NCBI GenBank assembly: GCA_964597035.1
Contig: CAZQWM010000002.1
Span: forward strand, 135,912 to 199,911
Reading direction: 5' to 3'
DNA length: 64,000 nucleotides
Source of the DNA: Fen-1362 sp964597035
GTDB taxonomy: Bacteria; Planctomycetota; Phycisphaerae; Sedimentisphaerales; Anaerobacaceae
This document shows positions 18,189 to 26,612 of the stretch, one piece after another (position 1 is the first letter of the stretch; each line of letters starts with the position of its first letter). The position numbers and the translations under genes are program-made. The notes under the pieces were generated by a model that was not told the origin of the DNA, searched no databases, and saw nothing but the letters and a program-made list of their open reading frames with translations.

Positions 18189-18731
18189 CTAAGACTTCTC
18201 AATCTGCCAATACTCGATATCCAGAGGCGTGCTTCGCCCGAATATCTCCACGATAACCTTCACCAAACCGCGGTTCTGGTCTATCGAATCCACCGTCCCC
18301 TCGAAGCTCTCGAACGGACCTTCCCGAATCTTAATCTGGTCGCCCTTATGGAAGTCCACCTTGATGCTCGGCGCCTCCTCCGGCTTTTCAACCTCCAGAA
18401 GCATTTTTGCCACGTCGGTATCCTTCATAGGCGTGGGAACACCTTCGGTGCCCACGAAATCCCCAACGCCTGGAATCTCCTTTATTATAAACCACGCTTT
18501 TTCCGGCACCCGCCCGTTCTGGTCGGTTTCCATCTCCATAAAAACGTAGCCGGGATACAGCTTGCGCTTGTGAACAGTCTGCTTGCTGCCGCGAACCTTT
18601 TTGACCGTCTCGAGTGGAACTTCAATTCTGCCGATGACGTCGGTCAAACCGCTCGCGCTGACCTTCTGCTCAAGCACGTCTTTTACGTATATCTCTTTAT
18701 TCGAAGCAACCCTAAGCACGTACCACTGCAT
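18189..18731 (-). CDS. nusG: Transcription termination/antitermination protein NusG
   Basis: 180 residues from the ATG at 18731, which gives the canonical NusG opening MQWYVLRVASNKEIYV. A longer reading frame to 18797 adds residues without family similarity. The NGN domain includes RKLYPGYVFMEME, and the KOW domain has FHKGDQIKIREGPFESFEGT. NusG links RNA polymerase to Rho or to the ribosome. It lies between secE and rplK. Confidence 0.95.
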   Translation of the reverse strand: MQWYVLRVASNKEIYVKDVLEQKVSASGLTDVIGRIEVPLETVKKVRGSKQTVHKRKLYPGYVFMEMETDQNGRVPEKAWFIIKEIPGVGDFVGTEGVPTPMKDTDVAKMLLEVEKPEEAPSIKVDFHKGDQIKIREGPFESFEGTVDSIDQNRGLVKVIVEIFGRSTPLDIEYWQIEKS

Positions 18732-18815
18732 CAATATACCCCAATCCCTGACAATCAGGCCTCTGGTTACTGCATACGCCACTAAACTAGGCCGCAAGGC
18801 GTCGCCAAAGACAAC

Positions 18816-19199
18816 CTACCGCAACAACCAGGTGAAAAACAAACGCAGACTGATATCTGCAGTTCCCAGCAGCAACGCCAGGATTACCACTACTATAATC
18901 ACAATAAAAGTCGACACAGCGATTTCCTGCTTTGTCGACCAGCTAACCTTCTTCATCTCGCCTTCGGCGGCTATCATAAAATCAGCGACGTTGGATTTGT
19001 TCACCAGCCAAAGTATTATGCCTGCCCCGACGACAAACAGACCCGCCGGCACCATCGTCTCTACCCACAATCCGAGGCCTATCGCCTCCAGTGTTCCGTA
19101 AAGCTGCAGGCATCCAAGAGCAACTATCAATACGCCGAGGCCGGCACTTCCCATCCGCGTATACTTGCCCTGTCCTCGCTTATAAACACCCAAAACCAT
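18816..19199 (-). CDS. secE: Preprotein translocase subunit SecE (extended)
   Basis: 127 residues with three hydrophobic segments, against one in most bacterial SecE. The conserved amphipathic helix and last membrane helix are AAEGEMKKVSWSTKQEIAVS followed by TFIVIIVVVILALLLG. Two extra N-terminal membrane helices precede it. The start at 19199 (MVLGVYKRGQGKYTR) was chosen because it follows GGGTG and removes a stretch unlike SecE; 19247 is the alternative. It lies between tRNA-Trp and nusG. Confidence 0.88.
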   Translation of the reverse strand: MVLGVYKRGQGKYTRMGSAGLGVLIVALGCLQLYGTLEAIGLGLWVETMVPAGLFVVGAGIILWLVNKSNVADFMIAAEGEMKKVSWSTKQEIAVSTFIVIIVVVILALLLGTADISLRLFFTWLLR

Positions 19200-19303
19200 A
19201 ACGCACCCAAATATCCATATATTTGCCGCCCATCTTCCGGGAAGCATGACTTTTAGTTACCCTGCGTCAGCTCACTGCCCAAACAAGCCGCCCGGCCAAA
19301 AAA

Positions 19304-19376
19304 CAGGCCAGAAGGGAATCGAACCCCCAACCTTCGGTTTTGGAGACCGACGCTCTGCCAATTGAGCTACTGGCCT
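19304..19376 (-). tRNA. tRNA-Trp (anticodon CCA)
   Basis: 73 nt folding into a normal cloverleaf: acceptor AGGCCAG / CTGGCCT, D-arm GCTC...GAGC, anticodon stem TCGGT / ACCGA with loop CTCCAAA, and T-loop TTCGATT. The 3' CCA is not encoded; T6 follows directly. It lies between rpmG and secE. Confidence 0.97.
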
Positions 19377-19452
19377 GTAATTCGTCCCTTTGCCGCCATT
19401 GTCTCTATCCGCGAAGCACCAAATCTTCCCGGCTCCACGGCATAAGCCCGCT

Positions 19453-19620
19453 CTATTTACGACGCAGTTTGTGAACCGTATGCTTGCGCTCAAACCTGCA
19501 GAATCTTTTAAGCTCCAGTTTGGGAGTCCCTTCGGCCACGCTTACGCTCGTGCGGTAATTGCGCTGGCCGCAGTCCTTGCACTCAAGCCAAACCTGCTCC
19601 CTTTTACTCTTTTTCGCCAT
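19453..19620 (-). CDS. rpmG: 50S ribosomal protein bL33
   Basis: 55 residues, opening MAKKSKREQVWLECKDCGQR and ending ERKHTVHKLRRK. The first zinc-ribbon pair CKDC is present. The second pair is broken, reading FCRFE where a CxxC would be expected, so full zinc binding is doubtful. It lies between tuf and tRNA-Trp, a common place for rpmG. Confidence 0.93.
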   Translation of the reverse strand: MAKKSKREQVWLECKDCGQRNYRTSVSVAEGTPKLELKRFCRFERKHTVHKLRRK

Positions 19621-19735
19621 AAAACCCGGCTCCGACGCACAATACGGTTACACAAACTTCTTATTCAAAAAAAACACTTTCTGTGCCTGCTGATAATCCC
19701 TCTGCAGCACCAACACCGTTACGCCTTTTTATCTG

Positions 19736-20962
19736 CTACTCGAGAATCTTGGTCACTACACCGGCACCGACCGTCCGGCCGCCTTCTCGAATGGCAAACC
19801 GAAGACCTTCTTCCATCGCTATCGGCGAGATAATCTCAACTTCCATCGCGATGTTGTCGCCGGGCATACACATCTCGGCGCTTTTGCCTTCACGGCTCTG
19901 CAGCGCCTTGACCGCACCCGTCACGTCGGTCGTTCTGAAATAGAACTGCGGTTTGTACCCGGCGAAAAACGGCGTATGGCGACCGCCCTCTTCTTTCGTC
20001 AGAACGTAAACCTCCGCCACGAACTTCGTATGAGGCGTTATGCTCCCGGGTGCCGCAATAACCTGCCCCCGCTCTAAGTCCTTCTTTTCCACGCCTCGCA
20101 GCAGCAGGCCGATATTGTCTCCCGCCTGCCCCTCATCCAGCGTCTTATTGAACATCTCAACACCGGTAACAATCGTCTTACGGGTTTCCTTGGCAAGCCC
20201 GATGATAGCTACCTCTTCGCCGACCTTCACTTTGCCTCGCTCAATCCTGCCTGTACCGACCGTCCCTCTGCCCTTTATGCTGAACACGTCTTCCACCGGC
20301 ATAAGGAACGGCTTGTCAACTTCACGCTCCGGAATCGGGATATACTCGTCCATCGCCTTCAACAGCTCGACTATCGGCTGGCACGCCGCATCCTCCAGCG
20401 ACGTCGCGGATAGCGCCTGTATCGCCGAACCTCGAATCACCGGCGTATCATCACCCGGAAATTCATATTTGTTTAGAAGGTCCCTGACCTCCAGCTCAAC
20501 CAAATCAAGCAACTCAGGGTCGTCCACAAGGTCAACTTTGTTCAAAAACACAACTATCTTCGGAACGTTAACCTGTCTCGCAAGAAGTATGTGCTCACGC
20601 GTCTGCGGCATCGGCCCGTCGTACGCGCTGACGACGAGTATCGCACCATCCATCTGTGCGGCACCCGTTATCATATTCTTCACGTAGTCGGCATGGCCCG
20701 GACAGTCAACGTGTGCGTAATGCCGGTTCTCTGTTATGTATTCCACGTGTGCCGTCGCAATCGTCAGAATCTTTGTCGGGTCGCGCCGGCCCTGCGACTC
20801 TGAGGCCTTCGCTATGTCATCATAGCTTTTGAATTTACACAGACCTTTCATCTCCATTACTTTAGTCATCGCACTGGTCAGCGTGGTCTTGCCGTGGTCA
20901 ACGTGTCCAATCGTCCCGACGTTGACGTGGGGTTTCGTTCGCTCGAATACCGCCTTAGCCAT
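19736..20962 (-). CDS. tuf: Elongation factor Tu
   Basis: 408 residues from ATG 20962 (MAKAVFERTKPHVNVGTIGH); GGAGG lies 11 nt upstream, and the frame continues to a TTG at 20980. GTP motifs are GHVDHGKTT, DCPGHADYVKNM and NKVD. Switch I is unusual: in place of ARGITIN it reads RRDPTKILTIATAHVEY. The Mg-binding Thr seems kept in LTI. The rest is typical of EF-Tu, including domain II GRGTVGTGRIERGKV and a GDN/FAIREGGRTVGAGVV end. It is the first protein gene of the cluster, after tRNA-Thr. Confidence 0.97.
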   Translation of the reverse strand: MAKAVFERTKPHVNVGTIGHVDHGKTTLTSAMTKVMEMKGLCKFKSYDDIAKASESQGRRDPTKILTIATAHVEYITENRHYAHVDCPGHADYVKNMITGAAQMDGAILVVSAYDGPMPQTREHILLARQVNVPKIVVFLNKVDLVDDPELLDLVELEVRDLLNKYEFPGDDTPVIRGSAIQALSATSLEDAACQPIVELLKAMDEYIPIPEREVDKPFLMPVEDVFSIKGRGTVGTGRIERGKVKVGEEVAIIGLAKETRKTIVTGVEMFNKTLDEGQAGDNIGLLLRGVEKKDLERGQVIAAPGSITPHTKFVAEVYVLTKEEGGRHTPFFAGYKPQFYFRTTDVTGAVKALQSREGKSAEMCMPGDNIAMEVEIISPIAMEEGLRFAIREGGRTVGAGVVTKILE

Positions 20963-21110
20963 GGCTATATAAACCTCCAATTTGCACTATCATTCCCTTA
21001 ATCCTGGTTCTTGGTGCAACGATGCTTAAACACGAACATCCTAATATAAAAAGCTCCCAGCCAAAGCCATTGTCATCCTAATACCGCCTCGGCCTGAAAT
21101 ATCTGCACTT

Positions 21111-21183
<73 letters not shown>

Positions 21184-21431
21184 AACCTAAAAAAACACTC
21201 CTTTTGCCGCGCAAATACAAAGGCGGGACCTAAAAATAGTCCCCACGCTTGGCCTATAGGCAAAAAACCATTGCTGCTTTAATCACGCAAAAATAAGCTT
21301 ACACCCACGGCCAGTCAGTCAAAAATAACTTAATGTGAGTAAAGTAGTTTACAGAAATGCCAGCCGGCTCGCAAAAACAAAATTTGAAAAAAAGTAAAAA
21401 TATTTTCAGTCCTCTTCCCCCGGCTCCCTGC

Positions 21432-23747
21432 TCAGTCCTTCCACTCGCCACCAGTCATCGGCTTTTCAGTCTGTTCTACCGCCCCTAAAAGCTTGTTCCA
21501 GCGAGCCAATTGCTGTTGCCACAAGGGCCTCTGCTCGGCGGGCTTGATTTCACGAAACGCCTTCAATACCTGTATCGGTTCCACACCGCCTGATGGCTTA
21601 TCAAAGAAGGCATCTATCGAGCGGACAACCGCACTATTCGCTCCTAAGTCTCTTTCCAACAGGCAGTTACCTACGAGTCGAACAGCCGAATCCAGCTTTG
21701 GCCACCGCAGGTAAACCTCAACAAGTTGCCCCAGAACTGCATTTTTTTGTTCCGGCGCCTGGGCCGTCTGGTGCAATTTGCCTAAATATTCAGCGGCACG
21801 TTCAAACTGCCCCGAACCTATGTAAAGTCTTGCAAGTTTCTCTCGAACCGTTCTTACCATTTCGGAACGCTCTTCCGTAACCGCCCTCCGCTCCGCCAGC
21901 TCCAAAAATGATACCCATTGCTCCTCTGTCAGCTTCTCTCTCGCAGCTTCAGGACCAAGTTTTTCAAGCCACCCCCCCACTGCATTTACGTCACAGCTAT
22001 TGAATATCTTCAGCATCGCCTGCCAAGCCGGCTTACTTTCCGAATTCGACCCGACCTTCTCCCACAGCCAGCGCAAGTCATCCGTGCCGCCAACGTCGCC
22101 CGCAAGCTCGATAACTCTGCCTCTTACTATCTGGCTGGAGTCGTTTATGAATCCTGCTGCAAGAAGTCGCAATGCCCTGGGCTTATCTATACTGATAAGG
22201 CCATCGACCGCCCCTTCCCTGACAAGGTCCATCTCATCGTTTAATGCCTTTTCAAACACGGGCGCGAATCTTGCCGCCGATTCTGTCTTGTAGGCACTTT
22301 GAGCACATAACCTCGCCATCGTCCCGACCAGCTCCCCCTTCAGGGTCCCATCGTCGTTCTGCTGCTCCTGCTTAAACCGTTCGGCCAGCACATCCAAATA
22401 CCGCCCCGCCTCCTCACTGGCCAGCCCACCCGGCTCCAACAGTTTTCGTACGACCTCAGCGCCTCGCTGCGCCTTAGCCGCATCACCTTCACGAACGTAT
22501 CTCGCCGCCCATTCGAGCGTTCGTTTGCGCAATTCCGGCGAAAGCTGCATCCCTGACGTTGGGATAAGAGCGTAATGACACGCTGCACCGAGCGCAACAA
22601 ACAGCTCCAGCTTGACCTCCTCGTCCTGCTCCATAGCGAATTGCTCCGCCAGACGCTCTGCCGAACCCAATTCGCCCGTCAATGAAAGCAGCTTGGCCGT
22701 CGCAAGACGAACGTCCCTGTTGGAATCTGAAATAAGCTTAAGCAAAACAGGACCAAGCTCTGCAGGCAATTTTGCTTGTGTCCCTATCCGCCACTGCGAT
22801 ACCTTGCCCAGGGCCCAAAGACGAACCGGCACCTCAGAGTTGCCCAAAAGCTCAGTCAGCAGTTTCCCTCGCTGTTCGTCATCACCAAGCCCGGCGTATA
22901 TCCTGTCAAGAGCACCAAGATACAGCTTCCGCCACAGGTCACGCTGGCGCTCCAGTTCGCTTATCCTCGCCTCCTGCTGTACCATCCAGTCCCGCTGAAA
23001 CGTCTCCATACCTCTTGTTCGTAGCTCAGCCAGCACTCGCTGCCTGCTTTGGGCGTCCGCCCCAACCGGCACTCCTATCGAGCGAAGCGCCTCGCGGGCA
23101 GCAGATGCAATCTGCGCATCTTTTTCCCCTGTCAGTTCCACCAGCCGCGTTATGGCCTTTATATCGAGCTGCACCTTCATCGCGTATATCGCATTCAACC
23201 TGGCCTGAATCGGCAGCGAGGCGTCTTTGGCCATCGTCTCGAGAACCTTCGCTATCTCATCGTAATCGAAAAGCAGTGCCGCCTCCGCCGCGTATCTCGC
23301 CGTGCCTGCATCCTCGGTCTTCAAAACCTCCGCCAATGGCTCAATGAAGTCTTCTTCATCTTTGATTGTCCGTCTGGTCTCTCTGCTGACAACCAGCGCC
23401 CTGCAGACTGCAATCCTCGCCGTCCTGTTGTCTGTCTGGTTTAGCGTGTCTATAAGAATCTGCCGTGCTAAGGGATTATCGCTGAACAAAAGCACCGTCG
23501 CGGCATCAAGCCGAATATCCGCCGTAGCCCCCCTCAAAAGCGCCTCCTGATTGATTTTCAGTTGTGTCTCAGCCGCCGCCCGTGAGGTCGCCTCTGCCGC
23601 CCACGCCGGCTGTCGGTCCGCCCGACCTGCTTCGGGCTGGCATCCCGCCGATGCCAGCAGAACCGCTGCAAACAATAAACTGACCTTAATCAATAATACC
23701 CTGCCTTGCATTGTCGCTCCCGGCTGCCTGCAAAACCCTATTGCCAT
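21432..23747 (-). CDS. HEAT-repeat lipoprotein
   Basis: About 771 residues. The first part is a lipoprotein signal with lipobox LASAGC, so the mature protein is probably membrane-anchored. The body is a run of HEAT-like repeats (for example ARLNAIYAMKVQ, RLWALGKVSQW, RDVRLATAKLLSL, REGAVDGLISID). TPR-like helices follow near the C-terminus (FERAAEYLGKLHQTAQAPEQ). ATG 23747 has AGGAG 6 nt upstream. ATG 23711 (MQGRVLLIKV) has GGGAG and gives a more compact signal peptide, so the start is uncertain. It begins 20 nt after xerD ends. A scaffold role is likely; no specific function is recognised. Confidence 0.8.
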   Translation of the reverse strand: MAIGFCRQPGATMQGRVLLIKVSLLFAAVLLASAGCQPEAGRADRQPAWAAEATSRAAAETQLKINQEALLRGATADIRLDAATVLLFSDNPLARQILIDTLNQTDNRTARIAVCRALVVSRETRRTIKDEEDFIEPLAEVLKTEDAGTARYAAEAALLFDYDEIAKVLETMAKDASLPIQARLNAIYAMKVQLDIKAITRLVELTGEKDAQIASAAREALRSIGVPVGADAQSRQRVLAELRTRGMETFQRDWMVQQEARISELERQRDLWRKLYLGALDRIYAGLGDDEQRGKLLTELLGNSEVPVRLWALGKVSQWRIGTQAKLPAELGPVLLKLISDSNRDVRLATAKLLSLTGELGSAERLAEQFAMEQDEEVKLELFVALGAACHYALIPTSGMQLSPELRKRTLEWAARYVREGDAAKAQRGAEVVRKLLEPGGLASEEAGRYLDVLAERFKQEQQNDDGTLKGELVGTMARLCAQSAYKTESAARFAPVFEKALNDEMDLVREGAVDGLISIDKPRALRLLAAGFINDSSQIVRGRVIELAGDVGGTDDLRWLWEKVGSNSESKPAWQAMLKIFNSCDVNAVGGWLEKLGPEAAREKLTEEQWVSFLELAERRAVTEERSEMVRTVREKLARLYIGSGQFERAAEYLGKLHQTAQAPEQKNAVLGQLVEVYLRWPKLDSAVRLVGNCLLERDLGANSAVVRSIDAFFDKPSGGVEPIQVLKAFREIKPAEQRPLWQQQLARWNKLLGAVEQTEKPMTGGEWKD

Positions 23748-23767
23748 TTCTGTCTCCTGTACAAGCT

Positions 23768-24706
23768 CTAAGGCCTCGGATGGTACTTCTTGTGAATCGC
23801 CCGCAATCTTTCCTGGTCGACGTGGGTGTAAATCTGCGTAGTCGATATATCGACGTGGCCGAGCATTTCCTGCACGCTTCGCAGGTCCGCCCCGCCGGCC
23901 AGAAGGTGCGTAGCAAAACAATGTCGCAACGTGTGTACCGTCAGATTCTTAGGCATCCCTGCACGAATTGCGTATCTCTTGATAAGTCGCCAGATTTCAA
24001 TACGGCTCATAGGCCGGCCGGTTCGGCTAAGCAGTAGAAAATCTCCGCTTTGCCCCTTTTCCAGCTTCGGCCGCAATTCCCGCAGATATTCCAGTGTAGC
24101 CGTTGCCGCCACCTTAGCCAGCGGAATCACCCGCTCCCTGCCGCCCTTGCCCCTGCACCGTAAATACCCAACATCCAGATTCAAATCCAACACCTTCAAG
24201 CCCGCCAATTCACTCGCCCTCACCCCCGTCGCATACAGCAGCTCAAGCATCGCCTTATCCCGAAAGTAAAACCGCTCCTTAGGCGACGGCGCTTCAAGCA
24301 AATCCACCACCTGCTTTTTGCTGCACACAATCGGCAGCCTCTGCCACAGCTTCGGCCCTTCGAGAATCCCGGTGAAATCATCCTCAATTATACCGTTTAG
24401 CTTGCCGAACCGCAGCAGCATCCTAATCGCAACCAGCCCCCTCTTTATCGACGCCTCTCCTTTATTACCCCTTGACAGCACCTCCATATAGTTCTGAACA
24501 ATCGCCGGGCTAATCTGACTCAGTTGCCTGACTTTGTGCGCCGAGCAATATCTCAGAAAATCCAGCAGGTCCCGCCCGTATGCCTGAATCGTATTGTCAG
24601 ACAATCCTCCTTCGACCGTAAGGTAGTTTAGAAACTCCCTGACCAGCCGGCCCAACGGCAGCTCCGTCAGTTTGTCCGCGATTGTCTGGGTCTGCGTCGA
24701 AGGCAT
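23768..24706 (-). CDS. xerD: Tyrosine recombinase, XerC/XerD type
   Basis: 312 residues. An N-terminal SAM-like core-binding domain (about 18-105) is followed by the catalytic domain with all conserved residues: R163 (TGVRASEL), K187 (GKGGRERV), H258 and R261 (HTLRH), H284 (LGHVDISTT) and Y293 (QIYTH). Xer recombinases resolve chromosome dimers at dif. Length and motifs fit a housekeeping XerD rather than a phage integrase. XerC and XerD cannot be separated from sequence alone. It is followed closely by the HEAT lipoprotein. Confidence 0.9.
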   Translation of the reverse strand: MPSTQTQTIADKLTELPLGRLVREFLNYLTVEGGLSDNTIQAYGRDLLDFLRYCSAHKVRQLSQISPAIVQNYMEVLSRGNKGEASIKRGLVAIRMLLRFGKLNGIIEDDFTGILEGPKLWQRLPIVCSKKQVVDLLEAPSPKERFYFRDKAMLELLYATGVRASELAGLKVLDLNLDVGYLRCRGKGGRERVIPLAKVAATATLEYLRELRPKLEKGQSGDFLLLSRTGRPMSRIEIWRLIKRYAIRAGMPKNLTVHTLRHCFATHLLAGGADLRSVQEMLGHVDISTTQIYTHVDQERLRAIHKKYHPRP

Positions 24707-24867
24707 AGAGATTCCCTATTCTAACTGCTAATCATCTTATCGGCCCACAAACAAGAAACCCTTTAACCGGCGTGCCTACTCTCAATCAACGAAAACACTT
24801 CTCTGCCATAAAGGCCAAACCTCCCGGGCATAATCTTCTCGAACGCAGTTAAAAATGCCTTTTTAAT

Positions 24868-24895
24868 TTGACATCGGGCGCCACCTCGCTATACA
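24868..24895 (+). promoter_or_regulatory. Predicted promoter for the PEP-CTERM gene at 25165
   Basis: -35 TTGACA (24868-24873), 16-bp spacer, -10 TATACA (24890-24895). Initiation near 24903 would give a leader of about 260 nt before the PEP-CTERM start. Confidence 0.55.
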
Positions 24896-24902
24896 TTTCC
24901 CT

Positions 24903-25164
24903 CTTCGAAATTCGGGAGGCGGCCACAGTAGGGACGCTAAAGCCCCTCACGCAAATAATCTGAACTACCGTTTGGAGCGGGAGAAAATGTGTATAAATTT
25001 ACACTGCGCACGCCCTATCTGTGGATATCAGTATCGCTACACCCCATTCCATTTCTTCTCGCTTTTCAATTCACAAACTCTGCACCTTTCGGTGCTCAAC
25101 AGACGTCAGGGGCTGAAGCCTTCTGACCGAACTGTATTCACACATTTTTTTGGAGGTTAGGAGA
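24903..25164 (+). promoter_or_regulatory. Long structured 5' leader upstream of a PEP-CTERM gene
   Basis: No gene is seen in this stretch. It holds several short perfect hairpins: GTGTA / TACAC near 24990-25005, GCACC-TTTC-GGTGC (25082-25095), and GTCAG...GGC-TGAA-GCC...CTGAC (25105-25127). Near the 5' end is GGGACGCTAAAGCC, which loosely recalls the GGGACGCAAAGCC core of the cyclic di-GMP-I riboswitch. The rest of that consensus was not found. An RBS (GGAGG, 8 nt spacing) precedes the start. This is a possible regulatory RNA of unknown class. Confidence 0.35.
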
Positions 25165-25824
25165 ATGCCAAACAGTGATAACAAAAAACTTGCTGTCGTG
25201 CTCGTGGCCGCTGCCTTGTTTGCAGTGCAGGCAGCATCAGCAGCGCCAACCCTTATAAACGGAGACTTCAATTCCCCGGGTCTGGCTGGCTGGACGGTGG
25301 AAAGCGGAACCGTCCTGGATGGTGGCGGTTTCGCTGCGTTTGAAGAAAGTGCCGTGATAAGTCGCTTGAGTCAGGAATTTATGCTGCCAATGGGTGCCAT
25401 GGAACTTTCATTTGACGTTAATATGATGTCGTTTGGAGGAGAACCCTCTACTGAAATATTCACCGCATCATTGTTCGATCCATACGCCCCTTTTGACCCT
25501 CCAATTAATATTTCAGGACAAACATACTTTTACTACCTTGACAGCAGGGGTACCGAGGATACGGCAACAGCGGCAACAGTCACGGGCGGTCAGATTCGTT
25601 CGGTTACTCTGGACGTCTCGGGATTGACCACTGCCGGGGATATTGACGTATTACTAACATTCGATTTCCTTGGAGAAGACGACGAGATCACAACTACGGT
25701 TTTTCTGGATAACGTTAAAGTATCAACAGCGGCACAGGTCATCCCCGCGCCGGGCGCACTGCTGTTAGCTGGTATCGGAACCGTTCTTGTCGGCTGGTTC
25801 CGCAGGTCGAGAACTATGCGATAA
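25165..25824 (+). CDS. PEP-CTERM sorting domain protein
   Basis: 219 residues from ATG 25165, chosen for the GGAGG 8 nt upstream and the Sec signal that begins there (KKLAVVLVAAALFAVQAASA). The middle is a beta-rich, Asp/Gly/Thr-rich domain starting with NGDFNSPGLAGWTVESG, as in many surface proteins with carbohydrate-binding-like folds. The C-terminus has the sorting tail IPAPGALLLAGIGTVLVGWF followed by Arg-rich residues. Proteins of this type are processed by exosortase and placed at the cell surface or in the matrix. No exosortase gene is in the window. Confidence 0.85.
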   Translation: MPNSDNKKLAVVLVAAALFAVQAASAAPTLINGDFNSPGLAGWTVESGTVLDGGGFAAFEESAVISRLSQEFMLPMGAMELSFDVNMMSFGGEPSTEIFTASLFDPYAPFDPPINISGQTYFYYLDSRGTEDTATAATVTGGQIRSVTLDVSGLTTAGDIDVLLTFDFLGEDDEITTTVFLDNVKVSTAAQVIPAPGALLLAGIGTVLVGWFRRSRTMR

Positions 25825-25963
25825 TCGCTCTGCAAACAAAACATGATAGAACCTCTGCTAATGTACGAATTGTAGTTGTTCATTAGACGTTCAGCGGGCT
25901 GGCTCAACGGATTGGGCTGGCCCCTCTGTTTTGACGGCTGTTGTCGCCAACCGAAAATGCTTC

Positions 25964-25992
25964 TTGAGTCTGGCCTTCACTCAGCATATAAT
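25964..25992 (+). promoter_or_regulatory. Predicted promoter of the lipoprotein-galE-hexokinase operon
   Basis: -35 TTGAGT (25964-25969), 17-bp spacer, -10 TATAAT (25987-25992). The first start codon is at 26029, giving a leader of about 30 nt. Confidence 0.65.
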
Positions 25993-26028
25993 CACCTGCC
26001 GGTATCTATACTTAAGGATTAGTCAAGG

Positions 26029-26604
26029 ATGACAAACAAATCAAAGCCATATATATCGCTCATTTATGCTGTACTTTTCTGCCTTTCCGGCTGTGCCGAG
26101 AATAAATACATACAGACGACCGACAAGCTTTGTGTGCCGTCTTCTACCAAGGCCGAGGCGGTGAAAGCGGCCGAAGGGATTCTGGCGAAGATGCACTTTT
26201 CAATCGACAAGCTCGATGCTGAAGCCGGCTACGTTAAAACCCATCCCCTCCCCGGCGCACAGACATTTGAATTCTGGCGGGCCGACAGCGTCGGGGCGTT
26301 CAACGCCACCGAAGCCGACCTGCACAGCATTCGCAGAACCGTCGAGCTGAACTTTACCCAACAAGTCGAAAAAATCTGTATCGATTGCAGGGCAACAACA
26401 CAAAGGATGAGTTTGCCCGACAGCCAAACTACTTCCCCATATAATCAGAGCATAATGTCACCACGCGAAAGGTCACTGCGGAATCTCGTTTCCAACGTCC
26501 AGCTTAAGGAAAATATGACCTGGATTGACCTCGGCAGGGATAATCAGCTCGAAACCGAGATTCTAAAACGCATCGATAAGCAACTTACCGCTATAAAGAG
26601 GTAA
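26029..26604 (+). CDS. Putative lipoprotein of unknown function
   Basis: 191 residues. The N-terminus is a short signal with lipobox LSGC (cysteine near residue 23), so export and lipid anchoring are likely. The body has no recognised domain. It opens with a segment resembling conserved small lipoproteins (AEAVKAAEGILAKMHFSIDK) and is mostly alpha/beta in look. It is followed by galE after 8 nt, probably in one transcript. A link with sugar metabolism is only suggested by position. Confidence 0.7.
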   Translation: MTNKSKPYISLIYAVLFCLSGCAENKYIQTTDKLCVPSSTKAEAVKAAEGILAKMHFSIDKLDAEAGYVKTHPLPGAQTFEFWRADSVGAFNATEADLHSIRRTVELNFTQQVEKICIDCRATTQRMSLPDSQTTSPYNQSIMSPRERSLRNLVSNVQLKENMTWIDLGRDNQLETEILKRIDKQLTAIKR

Positions 26605-26612
26605 CAGGACAA

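Noticed and set aside
21295..21322. Promoter TTGACT...GCTTAT for tRNA-Thr and tuf
   Set aside because: The -10 match is poor and it lies over 100 nt from the tRNA; no confident site.
24925..24975. Cyclic di-GMP-I riboswitch
   Set aside because: Only the GGGACGC-like piece resembles it; the tetraloop receptor and flanking core were not found, so it is kept only as an unassigned leader.
25890..25935. Terminator after the first PEP-CTERM gene
   Set aside because: The GGGCTGG sequences are direct repeats and do not form a stable hairpin with a T-run.
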